Below are positions 53,070-64,000 of a stretch of 64,000 nucleotides of DNA, in pieces; position 1 is the first letter of the stretch, and each line of letters opens with the position of its first letter. The notes beneath the pieces are model-generated. The model did not search any database. It had not been told where the DNA came from and saw only the letters and a list, made by a program, of their open reading frames with translations. The stretch is taken from the NCBI GenBank assembly GCA_013398055.1, contig VZRS01002399.1, positions 248,245 through 312,244 of the forward strand. The letters run 5' to 3'. Origin of the DNA: Ifrita kowaldi. Taxonomy: Eukaryota; Chordata; Aves; Passeriformes; Cinclosomatidae. The translations under genes and the position numbers were made by a program.

Positions 53070-56000
53070 GTAAGTATTATAATTTTTCTTTTTGAATTTT
53101 ATTTGTTTCTGACTTTATTTCCCTAATCTGATTATAACTGAAATTTTCTGTTGAATTTGTGAAGGAAAATACTCTATTCTCTCTCTTTCTCAAGCTTTGA
53201 CCTTAATCCAGGGAAATTGACAGTACATTTTCAGCCCTCGTTTCTCGTTCTTTGGATATATTAAAGAAAGTTTTATGTAGGAGACAGTGGGTTTAGTCAT
53301 TGCCCTGCTGATAGGGTAGAAATGCTGGAGAATGTTTTAATCTTACTTAATCTGAAATTTACTTAAGGAAATAGTGCTTTTCTTATTTTGCCTGTCTTCC
53401 TGTTTTGCATGATTTTTTATGTAGCTTACAGCACACTAATCAGCCAGAACTGCAGATTCAACATTTCTTATGCAGCAGTCTTCAGTTCTTCAAAAGACTA
53501 TTCTCATAAAGTCAGAAAACCCCACAGCTATAATCCAGCCAAACACAGTTCAGACAATGCTGTTCCATGAAAGCAGTGAAACACACTGAATTGGTTTAAC
53601 TCTTTGTTTGGCATCACTGTGTTCCTGGGGAAATGGGGAATGTATTTTAGAAGTCTGTATTTCTGTTATCCCAAAGTCTCTGTTATCAAATTCTGTCCAG
53701 GAATCCAAACAGTGATTAGGTATAAAATCATGAAAATTACTTCCAAAAAAGAAGGAGCTTTCTACTCAGAGCAGGAGCCAACCTCCTTCTAATGCCATTA
53801 GAGATAAATCCCACGCATCCTCTGGAGGACAGACCTTCAGTGAGAATGATACGTTACAGAAATCCACAGAGGTGAAGGCACCAGTGCCAAGTGTCAGTAA
53901 ATATTTCATTTGCTAATGTCAAACCATACTCCAGTGGAGTGCACATTTTAGAGTCACATAGACCAGACATCATTAGCAGGAAGATCAAAGGGTAAGTTTG
54001 TTAGACCTCAGTTCAGGAAAGCACTGAAACTGAGAATAAGAAGCCAATGAAAGTAAAGGATGTTGAGACAAACAACTTGCCTGAATTCAGACCCTCACCT
54101 TACACCTCTGTGGTCTGGTAGCATGTCCATATTACAGACCAAACTGATTAAACTCTTTTTTTTGTTTCTTTGAAAATGCTTTATGAAAATTTGTAATTTC
54201 CTGGTTTTAAGGTGAATTCTCTGCACAATCCTGTCCCACACAAGGGTGGAAGTGCAGCAGCAGCGCAAGCACTTCCTCACTCAGGGTACAGGCAGGGGCA
54301 CAGACACTTGGTCTCAGGGAGGATAAACCTGGCTTTTGTAGGAGAAGTTGCTGCTTTTCAGCTGCAAGGGAAAAGTAAGGCTGTGACAGAGCAGCTGACA
54401 GTCATTCCAAGTGAAAGGCTGCCTTCATACAGCATTAAGTGTCCCAAGATCAGCTTCATTTTTTACAGTCAACTGAGAGTTGTTTTCATGCACACTGGGG
54501 CTACTGTGGTAGGAACGAGTCCTTTTTTCCTGCTTTAACTTAGGCAGAAGATTGGCTCTGGTATTTTCTTTTTGAATCACTTCTTCCAAATTTCAAAAGT
54601 GATGCAGCATATCATTTGTATTCAGATTTTCTGTAATATCTGAAATTAAATTCAGGACTGAAACATGAGTCATTTATTAATTCCTCCTGGTACCAGTTCT
54701 CCCATGAAGTGTAACCCTGTTTATCCAAACAGAACACACAACCTGCCATCTAGACTTGTCACTGGCTTTCCAGCTAACAGAGGTCTTTTCAAAGCAAGTG
54801 ACTCATGGTACATAGGAGACACATCCAATTTTGGGTAATGTGAGTTCTGAGATAAGAGTATCAGATAAATGGAAGCGTGGAGTACTCAGCTTACCAATTA
54901 ACATTTCCAAAATTTCAAAGGTTAGAATTCATTCCATGAGGTTCTGAGAAATACTCCATGCATCATTTAAGAAACCAAGTTTCTGCCCATTTTCTTGTCT
55001 GTGTAGCTGAGATAGCTCTCAGTCTGACAGCAGAAGCTGGATCCTGATCCAGGGCTACCCAGTGCCGCTGCTGCAGTGAATGCTCCTGTGGCTGCCCTCC
55101 AGCCCAGCAGACAGCATTAGTGAAACTCAGAAATAAATTTTGGCAAAGTTTCGAGCCCCGTTGGGCAGTTTATGGTTGGAAACCAGAACTGTATCAGCTG
55201 TAACAGGTTTTCAATAATTTATCTTTGAACGTCGTCTTGTTTCAAATAATAATTAGAGAACAGAAAAATGCTGGGCAAAGTTACTGAAGGGAATTCACTT
55301 TATGTAGGTCAACAAAAAGTGCACACAGGAGGGATAAACCTAGGAAATGAATGAGAGAAAGGGAAGCTCCACACAATCTACTCATGACAAGTTTGCCATA
55401 CTTCTGAAGAGTGCAATTCATTTTTAATTCCTTGTGCGTCTTATTACACTGCCTAACCAGTGAGCCCAAAGGCCTTTCTTTTACATTCTTCATTTTATTA
55501 TATTCTAATCCAATTTGACACAGCAATATAAAAGAATGTATCAAATCCTTCTCTGCCCAGCAAAATGTCCTACTTCAAGTGAGCACTGCAGATTATGCCT
55601 GAAATGTCAGCTTTACTGCAAACAATGCCATTAAACTGACCTATTGTGCCATGTGCTTTCTTCTGTTTTCTAATAACACTGGAAGATTTTTTTTATCCTA
55701 AACCAGCAGTTTTTATTCTTTGGACTATGACATCTGTTACCATCCCAGAGTTTGAAATTATGTCTTAACACAGACGCATGTCAGCATAAAAATTTTTTAC
55801 ATGCTTAAAAGCAGTCTGGTGCCAAACACAAATCTCCAATATCAAAATGACTGTTCTTCTAATCCCAGGTCCTCTGAGCATAGAATCTCCCTCCTGTAAC
55901 TGATACTTTTTCCATGCAGGAAAAAGGCAGCAGTGGGCTGTATAATGGTAGAAATAATTAAGTGGATCAACTTTAGCATGAGCATGAAATTAACTAGATA

Positions 56001-59000
56001 AGCTTTTTTTTATATATATATGTACTAGTCAGATTACACTGGATTCTGTCTTATCAAGAAAAAAAAGATGCTTTTTGTTTTTAGTCTGGGTTTCTCTTGT
56101 TGACATGTTTTGTTTAGTAGCATCTAAAACATAATCAGGGTTTGGGGTGGGGTTTTTGGGTTGTGTTTGTTCACGGACTGATGGCATGTTTGAAGAGGAA
56201 AAAAAAAGTGGTTGATATTTCCTTGGTTGCCATCTTCAAACTCAAATGTGATCAAGCAAAGACACATGGCTTTGTCACAAGATAAAACGAAAAACCATGA
56301 AAGAAGAAGGTGTCAGATATGAAACAGGAAGGTGTCAGATGGTCCATTTCAGAGAAAGGAAAACCTTCTCTTTCAGAAGGTGCCAAGTATCCCCTTGCGT
56401 AACTTGCTGTGCCCCTAGACAGGAAAATCTGTTGTCAGGAATTGCTTGTTAAACATCGTTGGGCTGATGCAGGGCACAGAGAGAATTTCTGCCAGCTGGA
56501 AATCCAGCTCTGGCTCATCCTGGCTCTTTGGATTCTCAAAGTGCACAGCCACTGGCACTTGATAAGCAGGTGAACTTTCTAGAGAGGACAAGTACTTAAA
56601 AAGTGACCTCAACTTAGAGGAGGGGGGCAATTGTAGTAAGAAAGGTATTTTAGAAGGCAGTTTGTGTCTTTGGTCTTATAGTAAATATAGTTTCTGCCAC
56701 TGATGCTGTTTTTTCAGTTGTCAAATATAGTTATGTTTAATATCTAGGCATAGAACAACAAAAACTGCTGTGTTTTCTGAATGTTTAAGCTCATATATAG
56801 ACTTTAACAAAAAGTCCTATTCCTAGCACTACATTGGCACCTTTCTCTCTTCTCAAAACAACCAATATATCAGGGTACAAAATGGGATTGGAAATATAGA
56901 AGGGAAATATTTCTGAATCTGAGAGAGAAGAGAGTACAGAAACAAGACCCTGGGTAATGCACACAGAATATACGTAAAATTTGAGAAGTAACATGGCACA
57001 GCCTTTAAGGAATGTGTTTACTAAAACCCAAAAGAGAGTTATGGATAGTTCAAAGCTATGAAGAGACATGAGCTGTATATCAACTTGTTCACTTTGACAT
57101 CCAGAAAGAGCCAGCATATGCCAGAAATTTCAAAGCCAAGAAATTGATTTCATCTGTTTGTAAGAATCTTCAAGCTCTGTTAGGGTCTGGGTCAAAAAAT
57201 GCAGCAGATAATGCTGAATTCCTTTTGCACAGATCCAGAAAATAAAAGCATATTGAAAAAAAATTAATTTAAGATGCATGTTGATATGCATGTTAGTGTT
57301 TTGACAAAGTGAGAGTTAAAAGGTGGGGTGGTTATAAGTATTTGAAATTCTGCATTCTAAAAATGCTAATTGTTCACTGCTGTTGTTCTTGAGTTTGCCT
57401 GAGCAAGAAAGATTTGAGAATTTGTATTTTTAGGCTTTTATGTTGTATAACTGAGATGCAACTGGAATCATAACATCAACAGAAGGAAGTTTCAAGTTCC
57501 CTGTTTCAGAGATGTTAATGCCAACCACAGTATGTGTGGAAGAGAGATGAAAAGAGGCTAATTTTTTCAGTCAGTTGTTCACGGAAAGCATAATAAAAGT
57601 ATAAAATACTTAAATCTGACCCAACTGAAAAAAACTTGCTCAAAGGTTGCATTGCTCAGAACCATTCCTGTTAAGAGCTGTGAACAGTTCAGTGTCTGCC
57701 AAACGCACATGAATAGGTGCAGGTCATAAGGCTTAGGGCTTAGCCCTCAGAAATCGAGGAAAATAAACATCCTTCTCTGAAAGAAATGGGTAAATAGTGC
57801 CCCTAGCTCACCTACAGAGGAACAGGCTTGGACAACAAGGATGTGACTTGCTTGAGACACGGCACTGCTGATGGCACAAGTGAGAGCAGGTCCAGGATCT
57901 GCAGATTCCTGGCACCAGCCTTAATCCAGTCCGCTTGCTCTGCTTATCTCCTTCGACAGTGTGCAGACTCTGGAGCTGGCAGGAAGTCAGCTAAGTCCAC
58001 CTACTCCAGTTCTAAAAACTGTTTAGCTTGTCAAGATGTTTTAGCTAGTATTTCTGAAATCCCTGTTCTGGCAACTTGCAGGGTTTAGAGGAGTGATGGC
58101 ATTGAGCAAGAGCTCAGAAAAGCCTTTCAAATATTTACAATGGTTAACAAAATTTTTGAGTTGACAGTCTGAGGAGGAACAGAAACAAACCAAGTCTCTG
58201 GCTTTGTGTATGGATTCAAATCCAAGCCATCAGTGTTGAGTGACATGTCTACTTTTTTTTGTGTCAGTAAAAGGGAAACAAAAGTTGATTATTTTTATTA
58301 TTTTTTTTTTAATACAGAAAACCTATCCTGTATTAACCTGGTGTTCTGTTTCTTTAAAGCAAGTAGGCTTTGGCACCAGGGAAGCAACCAGTTATGGATG
58401 TGGAGATGTACCTATTTAATTGATTTGCAAATGCAAGTCTCTTTAGAAGAGACAGATTTGCAAACCCAGGAGTCTTGCCTGTTTTAAAACATGGCAAAAG
58501 CTTGGGAGCAACAACAACTATTTCATGGCTATTTTAAGGCCGTAAACAGAAAGGATAAGATTCACCTTGTTTAATGAATTTATTTAAAAATAAATAAAAA
58601 AGGCAAAACCACAATCAAACCCAGAAGTACTCAAAAAAACCCAAAACCAGAAAGCATAATTGCTTTTGAGAGGCAGATGAGTGGATATTCATCTTCTCCT
58701 GAGTCACAAGGTCACCCTTTGTTGCATGATTCTTTCTATCTATTCTTAATCAACTGCACAGAAAAAAATGAAAGTGCATGTGTAATGAATCATTTCATAG
58801 CCAAAAGATGCTGGAAAGTCATAGATCTTTAATCCTTCAGATTCCTAAGGGTCACCACAGTAAGGATGAAATAGAAATTAATTAGGCTTCAGCATCAGCA
58901 CAAGAGGTACAGTACTCAGTCTACAGTGGAGAACAGCTGCAGCTAGTGTTTTTCTTTTTAAATATCTTTTAAACCATCTATTTAAATGCATTAATTCTCA

Positions 59001-62000
59001 ACACTGGGCTTTTCCTTTTGTCTTCTGGGGTTTTTTTCTTTCCTAATTTAATGGTTGTAATAATTACTTTGTAGGGGAAGGTTTGTCAGGAATGCCATAC
59101 ATTTAAATGATACGAGGCCAGCACTCAGCGTGGCTAAACAAAGGACGATTATGTACTATCACACAGGGTAGAGATAAAATATTAACAACTTTTCAGAAAG
59201 TTAAAGGCAGCATATGCCTAATTCTGCTTGAGAACTGGGTAATGGTGAGAATAATAAACAACAAAACTTAGGAAGGGTCAGGAGTAAAAAAAAAAGGTTA
59301 AATGCCTTGGAGAGCAGTGGTTTGAGGTGCAGCTCTGTGGGTCCCGAGTCGGTGGTACAAGCACTGCATGCTTGGCTCTGAAAGGAATGAGGACTATTCC
59401 ATGCAAGGGATTACCCAACAGCCTTGTAATTCCACAGGCACAGCCAGAAACAGGATGGATCTTGTAATATCACTGAGGCTTCAGCTACCATTTATTGGGG
59501 GTTTGGGAGCAGTTTAAGGAAATAATAATTCAGGGAGTTGTGTCCATGTGTGTGTGCACCATGTGAAGTTTACAGAGCCCGGGAGCATGGTCATCAGAAT
59601 TTCCAAGGGAGCTTTTTCACTGTGGATGTTTCTCTACAAAAAAAACCCCATACATGCAACCAACCAAGCAAACAAAAGAAACTAAAGCAGACAAAAGAAT
59701 AAAAACAAAACCTACGTAGTAGAAATGGCATCATTCCAGTTAAAAAATTTAGTAGAAAAGAAGATATTTCAAAGTTAGTATTTTGAGAAAACTGAAATTT
59801 CAAAACAAGATACTTTGATTTCTCATTTGGCATGCATTTCTATGACTCTATCTTAAAATACTTTGAAAGCAAATTGTTTCAAGTCAAGTGATGGATATTC
59901 TGCTTCAGTACGGAAATAACTGAAAATTCCTTATCAAATTAGAATCCTGCTTTCTAAACTGATACTTTCCCTGCCCATCAGTGCTGCATCTTTTTGAGCT
60001 CTCCGTGGTCCCTGTATCCTCCATGTTTCCCTGGTACAACAGCCCCAGAACAGCAATAGTGTGTGAAGAACATTTTCCTCCACACATTAGCTGCATGTTG
60101 AAAAAGGTTAAACACAACCCTAAATTCCTGCTTCCTGGTTAGTGGAAGTGTCTGTGAGTGTCCCTGTTCTACACATCCCCCTTCTCCTTTCTTCTCACCC
60201 TCCTCTGCCAATCCTTTTTTTCCCAGAAATCTCTCAACCAAGGCTCTGGGAGAGAAAAAGCTCGCAGTGACACTGACTGCATATAAACCAAAGTCAAAAT
60301 GTGATCCCGGTCAGCCAAGCCTGTCCTTCAATTATACCATCCAAAATTGTCAGTAGGAGCTGCAAATACAAAAAACAAATCTGGCTCCAGTATTTTACAA
60401 TTCATAGGCAGCAGTTCTTGAAGACGAGCAAAGAGCATTCACACAGCGCTAAGACTAAAATAGCTGTATTAAAGGGATCTTGGTTGTAACCATTCTGCAC
60501 ATAATTCAGGATTAGACTGTGCCATAGCCTTTTTTCTACAGGGTTATATAACTTTCAATTTAAACATGTATTTAGCCAGGCAGGGGGAAAAAAAATCGCT
60601 TCAAACATGCATTTAATTATTGAACAGTTTTGGGAATGCTTACTCTGTCTTTTTTTCTCTAGCAGAGGTCAGAGAAAGCATTTCAATAGCTTATGGATTT
60701 ATCAAAATTTCTGCAAAATCCTACTCTTTAAATTAAGTTTCAATATTTGGAGCCAAACTTGAAAGTATTCTTCCTGCTGAACATACTGTGCTTATGTGAA
60801 AAGCCTCAAGCCATTTTTAGCCTTTAATCCCCACTAGATATCGCAGCCATCAGGCATCTTTCTCCACCGAACAGGGTATTTCAGAGTTTTACATTTTCCC
60901 TCTCTGTGCAGTCTGTTTACCCAGTTCTCATGTTATGTTCCCAGGGCCTTTTATTTAACAGTAAGTGGACTTTTTCGTTACAATTTCCTTAGGGATTCAC
61001 TGTAACTGTGCAGGGGATATCAGAGCTATTGGGGAAGCACCTCCAGCACATCATATCTGACAGGCTGGCATCCTAACACAAGCTGAAATGTGAATGTGCT
61101 GGGGGGCAGTTCTGAAGTCGTCTTTTGTAGTACACCTGTGACCCAGGTAAACAGGTGGGAAAGAAAGTGCCACTTACACACAGGCTCTTTTCTCACCAAA
61201 AGATTTGTCTGGCCCCCTTCAGAGTCTTGTGAGAGGATGTCACCTGTCTCACACTTTAACCTTCCAGGATTCCAGGGTCTGTAATAGAGGACAAGATGTC
61301 ATCTGGACAGAAGGGAGGAAATGCTGGATCATAACTGGTGCTAGGAGGCATGGGGTTTGTGCTTACAGGCTAAATTATAGAGCTTGCCAAAATTAAGAGA
61401 AGGCTATGCCATTTGCTAAATAATAGCAAATTATTGTGTGAAGACACAAGGGCTGTCTTCAGACCTCTCCACTGCCTTTGTGGGGGGAAAACATCAGAAG
61501 CTGCAGCTGAACTGGGAGCTGACTTGTGGAGAAGGACATATTATTCCCACAGTATGTATCCATATGTACATATGTATCTATAGCTTTTCTAGATTTTATC
61601 CTCATCCAGGAAACTTCAAACTGATACAAATGACTGTGGAAACTTCAAAGGACACACAAACCATTTTTTGTAAGATTTATTGCAAGATTAGCTCAGTTGG
61701 TCAGAGCATGGTGCTGATAGTGCCAAGGTTGTGGGTTCTGTCCCTATAAGGGCTATTCACGTAAGAGTTGGGCTGGATGATCCTTGTGGGTTCCTTCCAA
61801 CTCAGAATATTCTGTCATGCTGTGAAGTATAATTCCAGACATTGTGGAGGCCCTGTTTGTCCCTGGGTGGCCTCAGAGGTCGAGGTATGTGACAGCTTTT
61901 CTGTGTTCAGTCACAGCCCCTCAGCATGAGGGCCACCGCCAAGGCTCTGTAGAGAACCTTGCTCGGGTCATTGCAGAAAGATCCATAGCTCTGCTCCTCC

Positions 62001-64000
62001 ATTCTTCCACTTTGTGAAAAATAGGCAGCCAAACCATCCAGGGGAAGAGGGCAGAAAGACATCACTCTTTCATGCTAAGTGAGCTGTTTTTCTGAGAGCA
62101 GAGCTAAAGAAACAATGGCAAAACTGAGGACCTGACTGAAAGCTTTTTCAATGAGATTTATCAGCCCCAAGTTTATGACGTCTTTGCAGCAGAGAACTTC
62201 ATTTTAACTCACTGTTTTATTTCATTTCCTGTCTTGTGTGCTTATTTCTCTAAGCATTCTGAATACATGTGTACTCAGGAACAACATATAGTGTTACTTG
62301 AAAAAATTCCAACAGGCCACAGCAATATCACTTTGTGCTTGCCTGGGGAAGATTAAATGACAGACACAGAAATCTCTGAATTCTGCACTGGTTCTCAGAA
62401 ACACTGAAAGGCAATGCGCACTCCGTGCACACTCCAGTTCTACAAACATGGATCTTATAACTCCTGTAGCTAGTCCTGCTGAAGTTACTGGAAGTATTCA
62501 CAGGGGTAAATGAGGCAGAGAGGCTTTTGCAGTGTCTGAGCTTTCCCGTGGCTCCCTAGCAGGGATTTAGAGTGAGCATTTCACACCATGTACTCTGGAG
62601 AAGTGACAGGCTCAAGTGACAAGAATGCATTAGCAATGTCTGTGCTATCATGACATTTGAGATTTGTGTAGCTACATTCTCCTGGCCCTTCATTGCTTGA
62701 TTAAACACCTTGCTCTATTTACTCAAGAAAACAGGAGTCACAAGCTACCTCTTACCTTGGTGAGTGCTTAATCATTCACTACTCCCTTCATCAGGCAAAC
62801 TTCAAATTAAAGCTACGTACACCATCTGGGAGAAGATTCCTGGCTAGTGATGGGATCTTGCTTGTGATGGGCAGGGAAGCAGAAAACAACTGACAGCTGG
62901 AGGTTTTCACAGTTGATTATATGAACTATTGTGATAAAATTCCCCACTCAGATATTTGGGGCAAATCTGGCATCTAAAAAATAGCAGTTTATCACAACAT
63001 CAGGAAACATAACCTTGCTTGCCAGGCAACCAATTACTGACATTCTCAGAACGTGTGACTGAAGTCATTGCCCCTCCTACCTAACATCTCCTCTTCTGTT
63101 TCCTGCAGTAAAATTGTTTGGAAAGGAGCAGTGAATAGGAGGAACACTTTGAAGGTTAACTCCAAAGAACAAAAGAACAATTCTCCATGCTGTATTTTGT
63201 ACATCTGTTTTCAGAATTCATTGAACTCTATATGTGTTTTCTCCTTAAAAGCATGCTGGGGTTTTATAAGTATTTTTAAAAGCCAGCTGTGATTTAATCA
63301 ACCATCTGATCTGCATCATGATAACTCTTCTGAACAACCCCAACAATAAAATAAATATGTATGCAGTAAAGTGAAACAAAAGTGTGTACAAAAATGATAG
63401 AAAAAAACCAGCAGACTTTGGTTTCAAGCACCCTAGAGAGTTATTTATGATCATCAGGAAGAAAGGAATCACTTTAAAATAATGTAAACCTTTCAATATC
63501 TGCACTCCACTGAGCACAGAATCCTACAATAAATGCTAATTTAACAATAAACTTCATTCTGTTGGGACCACAACATTTTATGTAGGTAGAAATGAGTAGT
63601 GCTCAGGATTAGATCCTGACTCTACTGTAAAGTCAGAGAAAGATTTCCCACTGAAGCTCGGATTTCATGCGTATCCTCTTGCTATACTTTGGAAATCGTA
63701 TCTTGTAAACAGTACAAAAAGCCAAATGAAATAATGTAAACAGGTAACCTGAGATGTGCATCATAAAATGCACTAGAACAGAAGAACAAGCAAATTGCCA
63801 TCCTTTTATTCCTCTCTGCAAAAGAAATACCTGGCAATGACCTACTCAACAAAGATTTGAAGGTACTCCTCCCCCAGATTTCATGATTAAAATATGAGCA
63901 AGCTATCAAATTTGGTTTTGGAGAAAGCAGATAGAGATCTCTCCATCAGGCGTTACCTGAGTTCTACATCTGCATCTTCAGTTTCTGACTGGCTGCAGCC
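53070..64000 (+). other. SYT9 intron 3, 5' part (runs past the window)
   Basis: It begins with gtaagtat directly after exon 3 and continues to the right edge, since I find no segment resembling the start of C2B. The sequence is AT-rich, with only short chance ORFs on both strands. The one recognised element is a tRNA-headed SINE at about 61.7 kb; a T/A-rich tract lies near 58.29-58.32 kb and a short (TA)n near 56.01 kb. No alternative exon with convincing conservation was identified by eye. Confidence 0.85.
61684..61824 (+). mobile_element. tRNA-Ile-derived SINE with CR1-like tail (TguSINE1-like)
   Basis: The head resembles a tRNA-Ile gene: gattagctcagttggtcaga contains a pol III A box (61689-61700), the anticodon-arm region reads gtgctgatagtgccaagg, and ggttctgtccc at 61734-61744 is a decayed B box. 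The head is followed by ggctggatgatccttgtggg, ttccttccaactcag and a degenerate attctgt-type end, which is the 3' tail of CR1 LINEs. SINEs with a tRNA-Ile head and CR1-derived tail are described from passerine birds (TguSINE1 of zebra finch), mobilised by CR1 machinery. This copy has mutations in the B box and lacks a paired acceptor stem, so it is an inactive insertion and not a tRNA gene. The exact ends are approximate. Confidence 0.85.

Noticed and set aside
61686..61745. Possible functional tRNA-Ile gene
   Set aside because: The tRNA-like body has a mutated B box, no paired acceptor stem and a directly attached CR1-like tail, so it is the head of a SINE.
53070..64000. Search for the SYT9 C2B exons
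   Set aside because: No frame contains the expected SDPYVK-type C2B motif or the VDLGE start of the next exon; they must lie beyond 64000.
1..64000. CRISPR arrays, prokaryotic defence systems, phage or biosynthetic clusters
   Set aside because: The sequence is vertebrate with spliced exons, CR1 LINEs and a tRNA-derived SINE; no spacer-repeat arrays or gene clusters are present.

Overview
The window is vertebrate nuclear DNA, most likely from a passerine bird. The evidence is large AT-rich non-coding stretches with few repeats, several 3'-truncated CR1 non-LTR retrotransposons on the + strand, and one short SINE near 61.7 kb. That SINE joins a tRNA-Ile-like head to a CR1-type tail, an architecture known from the passerine SINE family typified by TguSINE1. 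There are no operons, dense ORFs or other prokaryotic features.

Only one protein-coding gene is supported: synaptotagmin-9 (SYT9) on the + strand, present as two consecutive internal coding exons. The first (50566-50917, called exon 2 here) encodes the transmembrane segment, the WKLCW juxtamembrane motif and most of the linker. The second (52523-53069, exon 3) encodes the rest of the linker and the complete C2A domain, with all five calcium-coordinating aspartates. Both are bounded by AG/GT splice sites, and their phases join correctly across intron 2. The C2B exons are not seen and should lie beyond the right edge.

The N-terminal coding exon is not visible either. A CpG-dense island at about 20.16-20.93 kb, broken by a 391-base run of N, is the best candidate for the SYT9 promoter and first exon, which may lie inside the gap. 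If so, the layout is: 1-20 kb upstream flank with no recognisable gene; about 20.2-20.9 kb CpG island and gap; about 21-50.6 kb intron 1 (four CR1 pieces, a CAG repeat, small tandem duplications); 50.6-53.1 kb exon 2, intron 2 and exon 3; 53.1-64 kb the start of intron 3, with the SINE.

I found no undescribed multi-gene system. The points most worth checking are the sequence hidden in the CpG-island gap, an open in-frame extension with an ATG just 5' of exon 2, a 42-nt exon-like segment with consensus splice sites 2.5 kb upstream of the island, and the SINE as a lineage marker.
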